The position numbers and the translations under genes are program-made. A stretch of 64,000 nt of DNA, taken from NCBI GenBank assembly GCA_963576475.1, contig OY754973.1, positions 8,144,052 to 8,208,051 on the forward strand, written 5' to 3'. Below, piece after piece: positions 22,351 through 34,769 of the stretch (position 1 is its first letter; each line of letters begins with the position of its first letter). The DNA is from Molanna angustata (taxonomy: Eukaryota > Arthropoda > Insecta > Trichoptera > Molannidae). A model generated the notes under the pieces. That model made no database searches. It was not told the origin of the DNA and was given only the letters and a program-made list of their open reading frames with translations.

Positions 22351-23427
22351 GTAAATTTATTTCAAAGATAAGTGGTACCCCAAGCATTAGAATTTACAAA
22401 GCATATAAAGCAATTATTTTGTACTTTGTATAAAAAATATCATAAACTATTTTTTTGGACAAATAACTTAACTATCTAATTCATAATACTTTTTCTCAAT
22501 AATCCCTGAATTCGTTTTAATCAAGTAATGTTTTATTATACCTACATTGTATATTGTATAAATTTAATTAGGTGTTGGATAGCAAAATACATTATTTAAT
22601 TAAGAATTTTAAGTAACGAGAGATATTTTTAAAGTTGAACATAAAATCATAGAAAAGAAAGGCAAGAAATTCCATGGAAAACTAATTAGATAATGCATTT
22701 TCTGTCTACATACCTCAATAACGTATGCAATTGAGACATCGAGACAGCAGTGATTCAATATTTTGAGTGCAATCGGTGTCATCGTACAAAGCGATTCGTT
22801 TTCACTGTTTAACAATCGCTGCAAAATTTTACGATGCATGCATTTGAAATTATCGTAAGATGTAAAAAAATAATAAAACTGCCGCCTGGCGGGCAGTGGC
22901 TGAACCCCCTGGTTGTTATAACTATGGTTATTGCATTAAAATCAATTTACATTCAAGAAATGCTGCATGGTTGCAATGCCAATTTTTTTAAATTTGAATA
23001 GTCATGCATTGGTTTTACCAAAGGGCTGTCACATGCACCTTCATTTATATTCTTATGATATTTTTCATTTTGGTGTGGGACGATATCATCAGACCATCTT
23101 TTGGGCAGTATGGCTATTATAATGCAAAAAATAAGGTGATTTCTTAGTAGTTTTAACAAACATTTATTATTTTTTTGAACATAACACAAAAATTAGAAAT
23201 ATTTTATCGCACTATAAAAATGAGAAGACAAGAAATGAATAAAAGAACTAAGTGCAGTCTTTTTCAATTAATATATGCGATAAGTTTCTTTCAGATTGTA
23301 TACGACCAAAATCTACTAGCCAATCTCTTGTATATTTCTATAGTCAGTATAGACATGGTTCGACAAGTACAAGGGATGGCGTTATATTTTTTAATTTTAT
23401 AAATAATAATTATATATCCTTGTAAAC

Positions 23428-23525
23428 AAGTACATATACCACCGCATACATTCCCTAAAATAAGCATATGCTTGTGCTATAGGTGAACGAAATCGGTCGT
23501 GGCAGGATTCATTCTCCGACCTAGA
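23428..23525 (-). mobile_element. SINE S1 fragment
   Basis: Reverse-strand S1: AAACAAGTACATATACC, GCATATGCTTGTGCTATAGG and GAACGAAATCGGTCGTGGCA. It is truncated within the tRNA-like head after the B box. Confidence 0.7.
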
Positions 23526-23954
23526 AAAGTATAATGTTTATATGTATAATGTGTCAAATCATTTTCTTATTTTGAGTGAGACAATGAATATTATTATGCC
23601 GTATTATTTAAATGAGAATTGAAAAAAAAACGTTTTTTATTTGAAAATACGCTTCTTCTTCTTCTTTCCCCTTAGCGCTTTTGTCCCGTTTCTATCGGGG
23701 TACGCTTTGACCATGATCCTGGAATTGGCGAGTCTGGTTATAACATTCTGGTTATTAATACGCCTCTAAAAATACAACTTGACTATCTGAAAATTCAAAT
23801 AAATACAACATTTTTTAACTTTTCTATTTTACCATTCCAAATTTATTTATTATTTTAAATACAACTTCTTTTTCTTCTTGTGCCGTTCCCCCGATCCTAC
23901 ACCAACCTAATTAGTAAGGCTGCACCCGGAATACAATTTTTGTTTTTTTTAACA

Positions 23955-24575
23955 GATTTTTAATTATCTCAATAGGGACAAAGTTGGAATATTTACTGTA
24001 GGAGAACCGGGAAATCAAGGCACCTAAAATCAATTCTCTCAATAGATGGCGTTACAACAAAAATAAATAAAAATAATAAGAATGTTGTTCATAATTTCAC
24101 ACATAGGTGGCTGTAGTAAAAATCCTTTATTTTCAAGCGAAAAAGAACTTCAGTATTGTAATATATAGAACTTTCAAAGATTGAATTGATAGGGATTTCA
24201 TTAAAAAGGCATAATTGGTGAACGTTGCGCAAGCGCATAAAGTGATCACGTAAACCAGCCGATGACAGGTCGTAAGCCCTGTAGGTGCCTTGATTTCCCG
24301 GTTCTCTTACAGTAAATATTCCAACTTCGTCTCTATTGAGATAAATAAAAATCTGTCAAAAAATATCTTTGATTCCCGACAGGGAAGAAAATCCAATGTT
24401 TGCGCATATGCAATAATAAAAATATTCGACAATTTTTTTTAATAGTATCTAACAAAAAATCATGTTAAAATTAACCGATTTATATATAGTGACTACAAAA
24501 CATTTGGTTTTGTGCAACTAAATTTTTTGGGCGCACTGTCAAACAGTACATTCGTAAATAGATAAAACCTTCATT
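23955..24575 (-). mobile_element. foldback-D element with extended end
   Basis: 23955-24030 is a left arm remnant (TCTCAATAGGGACAAAGTTG, ATCAAGGCACCT). From about 24185 the reverse-strand arm continues through GCGCATAAAGTGATCACG and TTCCCGGTTCTCTTACAG. It then runs through ATGTTTGCGCATATGCAATA and TTGTGCAACTAAA to about 24575. This is the unoccupied equivalent of the sequence split by the hAT element at 30937: GCATATGC occurs once here, at 24404-24411. Confidence 0.8.
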
Positions 24576-24713
24576 ACTTCAAACCTTCATATTTTTTTCA
24601 GTGTAAGTATATGAAAATACAATTCTACTATATGAACAATTTGATTATATGAAAATATAATTTCAAATAATAATAATTATACTAAACACCATATATTGTA
24701 TATGTTTATTGCC

Positions 24714-24868
24714 ATATGGCAATTTCTTCCAACTTGCCAGTGTTTCCAGCCCAGAGAAGCAATATTTGCGTGAGAAATCAATTTAAATGATTTCTCCTCT
24801 GCTGGGGATCGAACCCAGGACGCCGGCACAGAAACCAAACTGTGCCACGGTGGTTGTCAGACTATCTG
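24714..24868 (-). mobile_element. tRNA-derived SINE (family S2)
   Basis: The reversed copy reads GCAATTTCTTCCAACTTGCC and GTTTCCAGCCCAGAGAAGC. The head has GGGGATCGAACCCAGGACGC (B box) and AACTGTGCCACGG (A box). Confidence 0.8.
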
Positions 24869-25669
24869 ATAATATAATTTGACTATCACAAGACACAAAA
24901 TGACTATCCGAAAAAACGATGACAGCTTTGTTATTATAAAATCTTAACGATTGTCTTGGAAGTTACTGTTAGTTATCTCTTTTTTAATTTTGTTCTATTC
25001 TATATTTAAAAATTTACTGTAACTGTGGTAAGTTTTCATAGTTCTACGAATATTTACATATTTACTTTTTCGGAGTTGTTAACATTTTAAATATTTTGCT
25101 ACTGTGCAAAATTAACGAAGGCTTTGTTTTTATAAGTAAATTTAATACTTATTTAATTGTTTTTGTGATATGTCAAAAATATAATAGAATAGTCAAAAAT
25201 ACTATAGAATTAATGTTTCCAACGTAGCGTTAACTGTATCTTGTTATATCTGGAATAACTTAGTTTCTTACATCTGACGACATTGTAAAATCTTACCAAT
25301 GCACAGATAAAAAAGGAATTAATATAACTAAACAACGCACTATAACTTAACACACATTTTTTTTTTGCTTTTCAACAGTTTATGAAAATATATGATACGA
25401 TGTCGCAATTTAATTTTGAAAAATTTTTCATAAGAGGTCAAGCTGAAAGTGCAGGGTTTCGCAAAGTCAAATAAAGCATTAGTGATTTTTTCTTCTTATA
25501 AATTAGATACTATTTGTTTATACCCGGCGCTGCTTGGTAAATTTAAAGCGATAAGTTTTCTCATAAAGATTTTTTTTTCTTTAAATTTTGACAATTCTTG
25601 AATGCATTTTTCATGAGTGTATTTTTGTTGTATCAAAATTTCAAACAGTATAAAATACCTCGATTTTCC

Positions 25670-25985
25670 AGACCGTGAGAGCATTTTGAAAATTTGGACA
25701 GATGAAATCATAGAGATGAAATTAACGGATATCTATGGAAAACTAATCAGCTCTAGGTCTATGCTCTTTACTTTATTCTTTATACATATTATGTTAATAT
25801 GATCGGTTTGGTCTGTAGAGAGGACACAAAAAGGATAATCCGTACGCCGAACGCCATACATACAAACACATCACGACGAAACTCACAGTGTGCACTCTCT
25901 ACATGATACCCGCTGAGAAATTTATGTAAAAAAAAATGCTTAAAATTTGTGAAATCATGACTCTCCACTATTCCATAGTGTGGAG
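25670..25985. repeat. dispersed repeat shared with 59160-59385
   Basis: Both copies hold AACTAATCAGCTCT, TCTACATGATACC and AAATTTATGTAAAA, then GCTTAAAA and CTCCA.TATT, in order over about 300 bp (shorter at 59160). The copy at 59160 directly follows a 46-base poly(A). Not identified. Confidence 0.6.
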
Positions 25986-26017
25986 AGTAAATAGAATATA
26001 ATTGAATTTAAGTGATG

Positions 26018-26220
26018 GAAAGAGTTTAGTGTTGGTCAAAACCCACTTTTTTATAAATTGTCATCGAAAGCAAGTGTGTAAATAAAATGTAAGCAAGATT
26101 TGACTATGGGGAATGGTTTGAAATGTAATCGAATAAAAGCGTTGCAATAAGTTTAGTGTTGGCCACAATACTCGATTTTATAAGTCGTCATCGAAAGCCA
26201 GCGTTTACCTATTATACAAA
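26018..26220. repeat. imperfect direct duplication
   Basis: TTTAGTGTTGG, then AAT/AAC, and GTCATCGAAAGC occur at 26027-26070 and again at 26150-26200, spaced about 125 bp. Confidence 0.6.
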
Positions 26221-26770
26221 ATTTCAGTTAGACTTGAATGAATTCCATGTACATCGTTTACAAAAAAAAACTTTGTGACATAAATAAATAAATGAATGAA
26301 TATCTAGGTAATAAATGAATCAATGCAATAGTTAAATATTTTTTCATGGTGGCAGCCCTTGTTTATGTCTTGTTCCGGAAAATCCAGCGGCTGTTGTCGT
26401 TGCCAAGAATCGTGAAACTTCCGATTCATTTACGGCGACGAAATGGCGTCATTCATATTTAATAAGCGAAAAAGTGAACATAAATGAGACATTTTTCATT
26501 AAATTCCTATTTTTGTTTTATGCAAACATTCCAAAACAGCTCGCGTGTTGCAACTTTGTTTCTCAACTAGGTATTTAAATTATACACGTATGTAATAGCA
26601 ATATATGAGTGGCAATTATATTCAACGTATAAAATGACTTACATAAAATTGTCTACGTAATGACAATCACTTTAAACTGACCACCAGAACCAGCCAGATG
26701 ATTGTCAGAACGTCGTCCTGTTATTAGGAATAGATATAACTCTGGCTAGGGAGTTCCTTCTGAACGATAT

Positions 26771-27426
26771 TGGCCCGGTATCACAGTCGGCCCTCAACTC
26801 ATTGAGTTTGTTAAACTCAAGATTACTGTTAAGGGGAGATTGAATCCAATTCCGTATTACAGTGCAATATGACATGTCAGTTACTAAATCTTCAATTATA
26901 GACATATTTTACTTTTTCTGTGGTTATTATCTGTCAAATTTTAAATTACCTCAAATAATACGAACTACAAAACGGGACGCTACGACTTGAAATACTATTG
27001 TTTTACTATCCAACATGGTAAATTTTTTTTTTCACCAAAATAATGCTTTTAAATGCCCATGTTCGTTTCAATATGGCTGTCAGTTTGTTTTGTTGTGTGG
27101 CGCCACCGTCGATACAACTAACGCCTCTAGTGCTAGAACACTGAAACTACGCTTGTTGCCTTACGCCTCTAGTGATAGAACCAATGAGCTGAATCCATAT
27201 AATGTCTATAGCTCATTGGATAGAACACTGAAAATACACGCGTTGCCTAGCAAATGACAGTTGACTCACCGTTAAGTACTTAATCCACCAGAAACGTTGA
27301 GTTAAATATTTGTCGTTTAAGTGACGTATTTGAGGGAAGATTAGGCCTAAACGGACACTGTTATATGCTTTATTTTTGTAAAACTTGAGTTTAGCTCTTA
27401 AACTGAGACTGTAATACCGGCCCATA
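26771..27426. mobile_element. TIR element (~655 bp)
   Basis: TGGCCCGGTATCACAGTC at the left and GACTGTAATACCGGCCCA at the right are imperfect inverted repeats. Inner TTAAACTCAAG/CTTGAGTTTA also pair. The internal part has ACGCCTCTAGTG twice (27120, 27167). No transposase is visible; the superfamily is not assigned. Confidence 0.65.
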
Positions 27427-28029
27427 TCTCTATCGTTAATCTGAGATTACATACATTGTGATCACGTTTGTTTGGCAATGGAGCAAGCCTTTTAGTGTTA
27501 TCTAATAAGTTAAATATTTAATGAAAGGCTATGAAAAGAAGTTAAGTATATTCTTTCTTCAAGTTTACACACATTTAAAAACGAGTGGGTATGGCCAACA
27601 CTCAACTCCTCACTAACAAGTCATTCTATAAAGTATTCAAATTTTGTATGGAAAATATTCAGCATTTTCATGAAATGAGATTGTTAAATTATTTTTTATT
27701 TAAATATTTTATTATAAAAACTTAATTATTCTTCAATGCCATTTTATGAAAGTGATGTGCTTTTTTACAAATTTGAAAATGGAAATATCAAATTTTATGT
27801 TTTCTGATTTTGGGGTTACTTTGAATTATTTGACAGTTAAAATATATGAGAAGCACTATTCAGATATCCTTCAAAATCTAATGGGGTCTAAGCGAGTATT
27901 TGATATATATGTATATATTTGCAAAATTTGAAAAGAATCGAATGAGTATTTTAGTCTATAATAGATAAAGTAAAATAAACACGCCGTACATAGCACAAAG
28001 AACACACACACAGATAAATTGTGATAAAA

Positions 28030-28152
28030 ATTTCAGAATACAACCTCAGCATGATACTAGTTGATAATCTGCAATAAAAAAATACCCTTAAAAATTACGA
28101 AATCATAACTACCCACTATATCCCCTTGGGTTAGTGAGGAGTAAAAATGTGA
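28030..28152. repeat. dispersed repeat shared with 12090-12212
   Basis: See partner: CATGATACTAGTTGATAATC and CACTATATCCCC. Confidence 0.75.
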
Positions 28153-28483
28153 ATTTGTCGGATATTTAAACTGTGCTATATTTTTGTAGTGCGTATCTTT
28201 ACCTTTTTAACTGTGCCTCTTCAATGTAATTAAATTCAATATAATTTAACTAAGTATTATTTTTAAATTGAGACACGTAAGGGTATAAATCATAATTTTA
28301 GATTCCAGTGGTCGATGATTCCCCCCACTCCCTCCCTACCTCTCTCCGTTCCCACCCTGTTTCAAAATAATATAAAAAAAATCATTGTATTTTTTTCTTG
28401 TATGCTGTTGTTTTATAAAAAATAAATTTAAAAAAATTCAAAACTCACAGTATTAAATAGTTACAATAGATTATATAGATACA

Positions 28484-28703
28484 TTACATACCATCACGCC
28501 ACGTATTTTGTGGTATAGGCAAAGACAGCCGAACGCCACATTTTTCTATCCTGACACTCATCCCTCGCCTCGTCCACATTCATTCATCGTCTCATACATG
28601 TTCTTCTGTTGCTCACACTTCTAACATTTCCGTATTTTAAAATATCGTTCACATGGTCATGCCATCCCTTTCTTTGGCGTTCGCGAGTTCTCATTCCATT
28701 CCA
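28484..28703 (-). mobile_element. LINE-A copy, 3' end
   Basis: Minus strand: GMRTRERQRKGWHDHVNDIL, NVRSVSNRRTCMRR, then the damaged terminal region; CATACCATCACGCC marks the 3' end. Its 5' end merges into the minisatellite at 28704. Confidence 0.85.
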
Positions 28704-28916
28704 TAGATTATACAGATCATAGAGGTAATAGAAATTATATAGATCATAGAGGTAATATGTAGATATTATATTGATTATAGAGGTTATAGAGATTATATAG
28801 CTCAAAGAGGAAACAGAAATTATATAAATCATAGAGGTAATAGACATTATGTAGATAGTAGAGTTAATAAAGATTATATAGATCATAGAGATTATATAGA
28901 TCATACCTAGAAGTAA
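28704..28916. repeat. degenerate minisatellite
   Basis: Irregular units of about 28-30 bp built on GATTATATAGATCATAGAGG repeat about seven times with substitutions. They start exactly where the LINE-A fragment ends. Confidence 0.8.
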
Positions 28917-29336
28917 ACTTCAGCTGGTTCCTACTTTATTCAGTTTGACTGCGACTGTCACAGCTTTTATTTATTCTTTATTGTCATTTTTCTTCTCCTT
29001 AATTTGAGTAGGTATTAACTATTTTTATTCTATTTTTTTATTGTTAACAACTGTGGTTAACACTGTGAAGTTAGATATATAATTGTTTATTTATATTCGT
29101 AAACTTGAATGGTTAGTAATATAATACAAAAAAAATGTATAATAAAAGACAGTACTTACATATTTATTTTTACTTCTATGAAGAAGATTCTTATGTTGCA
29201 ACTTGTAACAAGTATTAAATATTTAAATAGTTATAAGTATTACAAGTAAAAATACATATTTGTTACATTCGTTATTTGTTTACTCAAATATCTTTTAAAT
29301 GTATCAGTTGTATTTGTAAGATAAGACAAGTACAAT

Positions 29337-29832
29337 CAGATTATATCGTTTTACCATCATTAATTGATATTGATATAGTGTTTTTTATGCTTAAAGTATT
29401 GTTTAATATGCAACTAATGACCTTCAATAACCTGAAAAATGAATTCCCATTTGCGTATTATTATGATACGAGATCGTCATTAAAATCAGATAATATCATA
29501 TGACTAACATTAATACATAGATATTGATATGGTGTTTGTTATGCTTAAAGCATTTCTTATGTAATTGTTTAATATGCAATTAATGACTTTCGATAACCTG
29601 AAAATGCAACCTGGATAATTTCTAGTGTGTATTATTATGATACGAAATCGTAATTTAAATCAGATTATATCGTTTAACTAACATCATTGAATAGATATTG
29701 ATGTAGTGTTTGTAATGCTTTAAGTATCTCTTATGTAATTATTTAATATGCAACTAATGACCTTCGATAACCTGAAAATGTAACCTGGATAATTCCCAGT
29801 GCGTATTATTATGAAACGAGATCGTCATAATA
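29337..29832. repeat. tandem repeat, 3 units of ~150-172 bp
   Basis: Units start at CAGATTATATCGTT (29337), CAGATAATATCAT (29487) and CAGATTATATCGTT (29659). Each contains GATATTGAT.T.GTGTTT, ATATGCAA.TAATGAC, AACCTGAAAA and GTATTATTATGA.ACGA. The first unit has internal deletions. Confidence 0.85.
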
Positions 29833-29999
29833 AAAAACTAGATACAAAAATTACTAAATGATAACAGCTAAGATAAAGCTTATCACACTAAACAAAATAC
29901 ATATACTTATATACTTGCAGACACGGGATTATGAACTATGTAGTGATGAATTCATAAATGTTCAAGATAAAATATGTATGTAGTACTCAAGATTTAGAT

Positions 30000-30190
30000 A
30001 AAACCATCACGCCATCTTTTATGAAGTAGGCTGAAAAAATAAATCGTTTTTGTAACATTCTTCGCATCTTGCATTTCTTTCATTATATTTACTTCACTCT
30101 GACACTCACCTGGTATATTTGTCGCCAAATATCCAGAACCAGGCTTCCCGGTGCGACTAGCGTCCGGCGACAGATGAATTAAGGGAAAAT
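30000..30190 (-). mobile_element. diverged LINE-A-related 3' end
   Basis: The minus strand reads MKEMQDAKNVTK, YFFSLLHKRWRDG, spaced like the CMRR..V.EA.N.CQ....WRSV.SAYP.R end of LINE-A. CCATCACGCC at 30004 is the typical 3' terminus. The upstream text (SPDASRTGKPGSGYLATNI) is not LINE-A. Confidence 0.45.
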
Positions 30191-30410
30191 TATACGGGAT
30201 GCAATAACATACGACAGCGAAATAATAGTATGATGTGTACATAAATCCCATTTATCTTAATTTTTTGGCCTTTAATAAAAATAGCGACTCGCGTGAGCGA
30301 GTTGCTTTATAAATTGAATAGAAAGGACAGGAAAAATGTTATCAACACCTTTGACATTTCAGTTTAGGAATAAGTTTATTATGTATTCGCATTAGATCAC
30401 ATTTTTCAAA
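30190..30410. repeat. dispersed repeat shared with 5495-5635 and 6042-6120
   Basis: GGGATGCAATAACATACGAC, AATAATAGTATGATGTG and GCGTGAGCGAGTTGC. It lies continuous here but rearranged at 5.5-6.1 kb. Confidence 0.7.
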
Positions 30411-30928
30411 TAAACTATAGCTCTCAACATTATAACTAACGTAGTTGTAAGCTAGGTTACGCTAGGTACCTACTATTTTCAAACTATTTACTATTTTTTA
30501 TTTATTCAGTTAAATATTTATGCGCACGCGTATTTCCGACTTCCGACGTCCCTTGATCAGTCTGTCGCCAGACGCTTGTGCCCAATTCGAGTCTTGGACT
30601 CTTGGTATATTGTTTCTTCTCTTGTTTTATGTACAAAAGCCAATTATTGGCTCATTTATGTTGAAGAATGTCCTTTTTACATTTTTTTAATTAACTTCAC
30701 ATGTCTGCTTGTACATTGAAAACCGAACTGGCTACCTGCGTTTTAGCCAAACCTTTGTTATCAGTAATAAAAGTTTATCTATTTATGACTGTACTGTTTG
30801 TCTGTGTAAACAATACATTTGGTTGCACAAAATCAAATGTTTTGTAGTCACTATATATAAATCGGTTAGTTTTAACATGATTTTTTGTTAGATACTATGA
30901 ACAAAAATTGTCGAATATTTTTACTATT

Positions 30929-30936
30929 GCATATGC
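30929..30936. repeat. 8-bp target-site duplication, left
   Basis: GCATATGC directly before the element end CAGTCTTTCTCAAAG. It is identical to 34762-34769. The empty site has it once (24404-24411; 35542-35549). Confidence 0.92.
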
Positions 30937-33900
30937 CAGTCTTTCTCAAAGTGGGCGATAACGCCCCCTTGTGGGCGTTGGAGACCTAGAGGGGGGCGTT
31001 AAGGGGCCCAGAAAAAAATGGGGGGCGTTGGCGTGGTGTAGGGGGGCGATAGGTGATTTGTAATTTCACTTACTTGATTTTTTAAATTTCACTAAAATTA
31101 AAACCTACCTACTACTCAATATCGAATAATTAGTTTATATTTGTATCCTGTATGATACCTACTGATGTTTTTGAGTAAAATCAAAACCTACCTACTACTC
31201 AATATCGAATAACTAGTTTATATTTCTATCCTGTATGATACCTACTGATGTTTTTGAGTAAAATCAAAACCTACCTACTACTCAATATCTAATAACTAGT
31301 TTATATTTGTATCCTGTATGATACCTACTGATGTTTTTGAGTAAAATCAAAACCTACCTACTACTCAATATCGAATAACTAGTTTATATTTCTATCCTGT
31401 ATGATACCTACTGATGTTTTTGAGTAAAATCAAAACCTACCTACTACTCAATATCGAATAACTAGTTTATATTTCTATCCTGTATGATACCTACTGATGT
31501 TTTTGAGTAAAATCAAAACCTACCTACTACTCAATATCAAATAACTAGTTTATATTTGTATCCTGTATGATACCTACTGATGTTTTTGAGTAAAATCAAA
31601 ACCTACCTACTACTCAATATCGAATAACTAGTTTATATTACTATCCTGTATGATACCTACTGATGTTTTTGAGTAAAATCAAAACCTACCTACTACTCAA
31701 TATCGAATAACTAGTTTATATTTCTATCCTGTATGATACCTACTGATGTTTTTGAGTAAAATCAAAACCTACCTACTACTCAATATCAAATAACTAGTTT
31801 ATATTTGTATCCTGTATGATACCTACTGATGTTTTTGAGTAAAATCAAAACCTACCTACTACTCAATATCGAATAACTAGTTTATATTACTATCCTGTAT
31901 GATACCTACTGATGTTTTTGAGTAAAATCAAAACCTACCTACTACTCAATATCGAATAACTAGTTTATATTTCTATCCTGTATGATACCTACTGATGTTT
32001 TTGAGTAAAATCAAAACCTACCTACTACTCAATATCGAATAACTAGTTTATATTTCTATCCTGTATGATACCTACTGATGTTTTTGAGTAAAATCAAAAC
32101 CTACCTACTACTCAATATCTAATAACTAGTTTATATTTGTATCCTGTATGATACCTACTGATGTTTTTGAGTAAAATCAAAACCTACCTACTACTCAATA
32201 TCGAATAACTAGTTTATATTTCTATCCTGTATGATACCTACTGATGTTTTTGAGTAAAATCAAAACCTACCTACTACTCAATATCGAATAACTAGTTTAT
32301 ATTTCTATCCTGTATGATACCTACTGATGTTTTTGAGTAAAATCAAAACCTACCTACTACTCAATATCAAATAACTAGTTTATATTTGTATCCTGTATGA
32401 TACCTACTGATGTTTTTGAGTAAAATCAAAACCTACCTACTACTCAATATCGAATAACTAGTTTATATTACTATCCTGTATGATACCTACTGATGTTTTT
32501 GAGTAAAATCAAAACCTACCTACTACTCAATATCAAATAACTAGTTTATATTTGTATCCTGTATGATACCTACTGATGTTTTTGAGTAAAATCAAAACCT
32601 ACCTACTACTCAATATCGAATAACTAGTTTATATTACTATCCTGTATGATACCTACTGATGTTTTTGAGTAAAATCAAAACCTACCTACTACTCAATATC
32701 GAATAACTAGTTTATATTTCTATCCTGTATGATACCTACTGATGTTTTTGAGTAAAATCAAAACCTACCTACTACTCAATATCGAATAACTAGTTTATAT
32801 TTCTATCCTGTATGATACCTACTGATGTTTTTGAGTAAAATCAAAACCTACCTACTACTCAATATCGAATAACTAGTTTATATTTCTATCCTGTATGATA
32901 CCTACTGATGTTTTTGAGTAAAATCAAAACCTACCTACTACTCAATATCGAATAACTAGTTTATATTACTATCCTGTATGATACCTACTGATGTTTTTGA
33001 GTAAAATCAAAACCTACCTACTACTCAATATCGAATAACTAGTTTATATTTCTATCCTGTATGATACCTACTGATGTTTTTGAGTAAAATCAAAACCTAC
33101 CTACTACTCAATATCGAATAACTAGTTTATATTTCTATCCTGTATGATACCTACTGATGTTTTTGAGTAAAATCAAAACCTACCTACTACTCAATATCGA
33201 ATAACTAGTTTATATTTCTATCCTGTATGATACCTACTGATGTTTTTGAGTAAAATCAAAACCTACCTACTACTCAATATCGAATAACTAGTTTATATTA
33301 CTATCCTGTATGATACCTACTGATGTTTTTGAGTAAAATCAAAACCTTCCTACTACTCAATATCGAATAACTAGTTTATATTTCTATCCTGTATGATACC
33401 TACTGATGTTTTTGAGTAAAATCAAAACCTACCTACTACTCAATATCGAATAACTAGTTTATATTTCTATCCTGTATGATACCTACTGATGTTTTTGAGT
33501 AAAATCAAAACCTACCTACTACTCAATATCGAATAACTAGTTTATATTACTATCCTGTATGATACCTACTGATGTTTTTGAGTAAAATCAAAACCTACCT
33601 ACTACTCAATATCGAATAACTAGTTTATATTTCTATCCTGTATGATACCTACTGATGTTTTTGAGTAAAATCAAAACCTACCTACTACTCAATATCGAAT
33701 AACTAGTTTATATTTCTATCCTGTATGATACCTACTGATGTTTTTGAGTAAAATCAAAACCTACCTACTACTCAATATCAAATAACTAGTTTATATTTGT
33801 ATCCTGTATGATACCTACTGATGTTTTTGAGTAAAATCAAAACCTACCTACTACTCAATATCGAATAACTAGTTTATATTACTATCCTGTATGATACCTA

Positions 33901-34761
33901 CTGATGTTTTTGAGTAAAATCAAAACCTACCTACTACTCAATATCGAATAACTAGTTTATATTTCTATCCTGTATGATACCTACTGATGTTTTTGAGTAA
34001 AATCAAAACCTACCTACTACTCAATATCAAATAACTAGTTTATATTTGTATCCTGTATGATACCTACTGATGTTTTTGAGTAAAATCAAAACCTACCTAC
34101 TACTCAATATCTAATAACTAGTTTATATTTCTATCCTGTATGATACCTACTGATGTTTTTGAGTAAAATCAAAACCTACCTACTACTCAATATCAAATAA
34201 CTAGTTTATATTTGTATCCTGTATGATACCTACTGATGTTTTTGAGTAAAATCAAAACCTACCTACTACTCAATATCGAATAACTAGTTTATATTTCTAT
34301 CCTGTATGATACCTACTGATGTTTTTGAGTAAAATCAAAACCTACCTACTACTCAATATCGAATAACTAGTTTATATTTCTATCCTGTATGATACCTACT
34401 GATGTTTTTGAGTAAAATCGAACCTGATATCAACAAACTTGTTAATAATCTTCAAATTCACTATCAATTAAGACTAAAATTGATCACCTATCTATATTGT
34501 TTCTTTTAATTTGATTAAAATATTATATTCTTAATATTATATAGTTAGATACGTTTTAATTGCTCTCACTGGTTAAAATTTCTAGTTTAGAATGTAAGTT
34601 TAAACACCATATAACTAAATTAATACACTATAACTAAATTAATTAAAGTATGTAATGAAATTGTGATTTTTAAGTTTTAGGAGTGTATAAAAAATTGGGG
34701 GCGCTGAAAAATAATTGATTATTAAAGGGGGCGGTAAAAGAAACAAGTTTGATAATCTCTG
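30937..34761. mobile_element. non-autonomous hAT-like element carrying a satellite array
   Basis: The 3,825-bp insertion starts CAGTCTTTCTCAAAGTG and ends with the reverse complement of CAGAGATTATCAAACTTG. The two share CAG...TT.TCAAA, the usual hAT terminal pattern. The 8-bp duplications also fit hAT transposition. Beside each end are G-rich blocks (GGGGGGCG motifs at 30960-31055 and 34690-34735). The middle is filled by 40 copies of an 83-bp unit. Outside the array are only about 160 bp (left) and 340 bp (right) of unique sequence. No transposase is encoded, so mobility would need a hAT transposase in trans. Confidence 0.88.
31100..34419. repeat. 83-bp satellite, exactly 40 units
   Basis: The unit begins AAAACCTACCTACTACTC and ends TTTTTGAGTAAAATC. 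Units start at 31100 and every 83 bases to 34337; 40 x 83 = 3320 with no length change anywhere I checked (31183, 31266, 33341, 34337). Most variation is confined to three positions in the ATC[G/A/T]AATAACTAG...ATT[T/A][C/G]TATCC part, giving five main unit types. Unit 1 has a private change (AATAATTAG) and the unit at 33341 has CCTTCC for CCTACC. The sequence before unit 1 and after unit 40 is a decayed match to the unit edges. No open frame runs through it. Confidence 0.97.
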
Positions 34762-34769
34762 GCATATGC
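34762..34769. repeat. 8-bp target-site duplication, right
   Basis: GCATATGC; partner of 30929-30936. Confidence 0.92.

Noticed and set aside
31100..34419. CRISPR-like array
   Set aside because: Units are directly adjacent with no variable spacers, and the host is an animal genome; it is a satellite.
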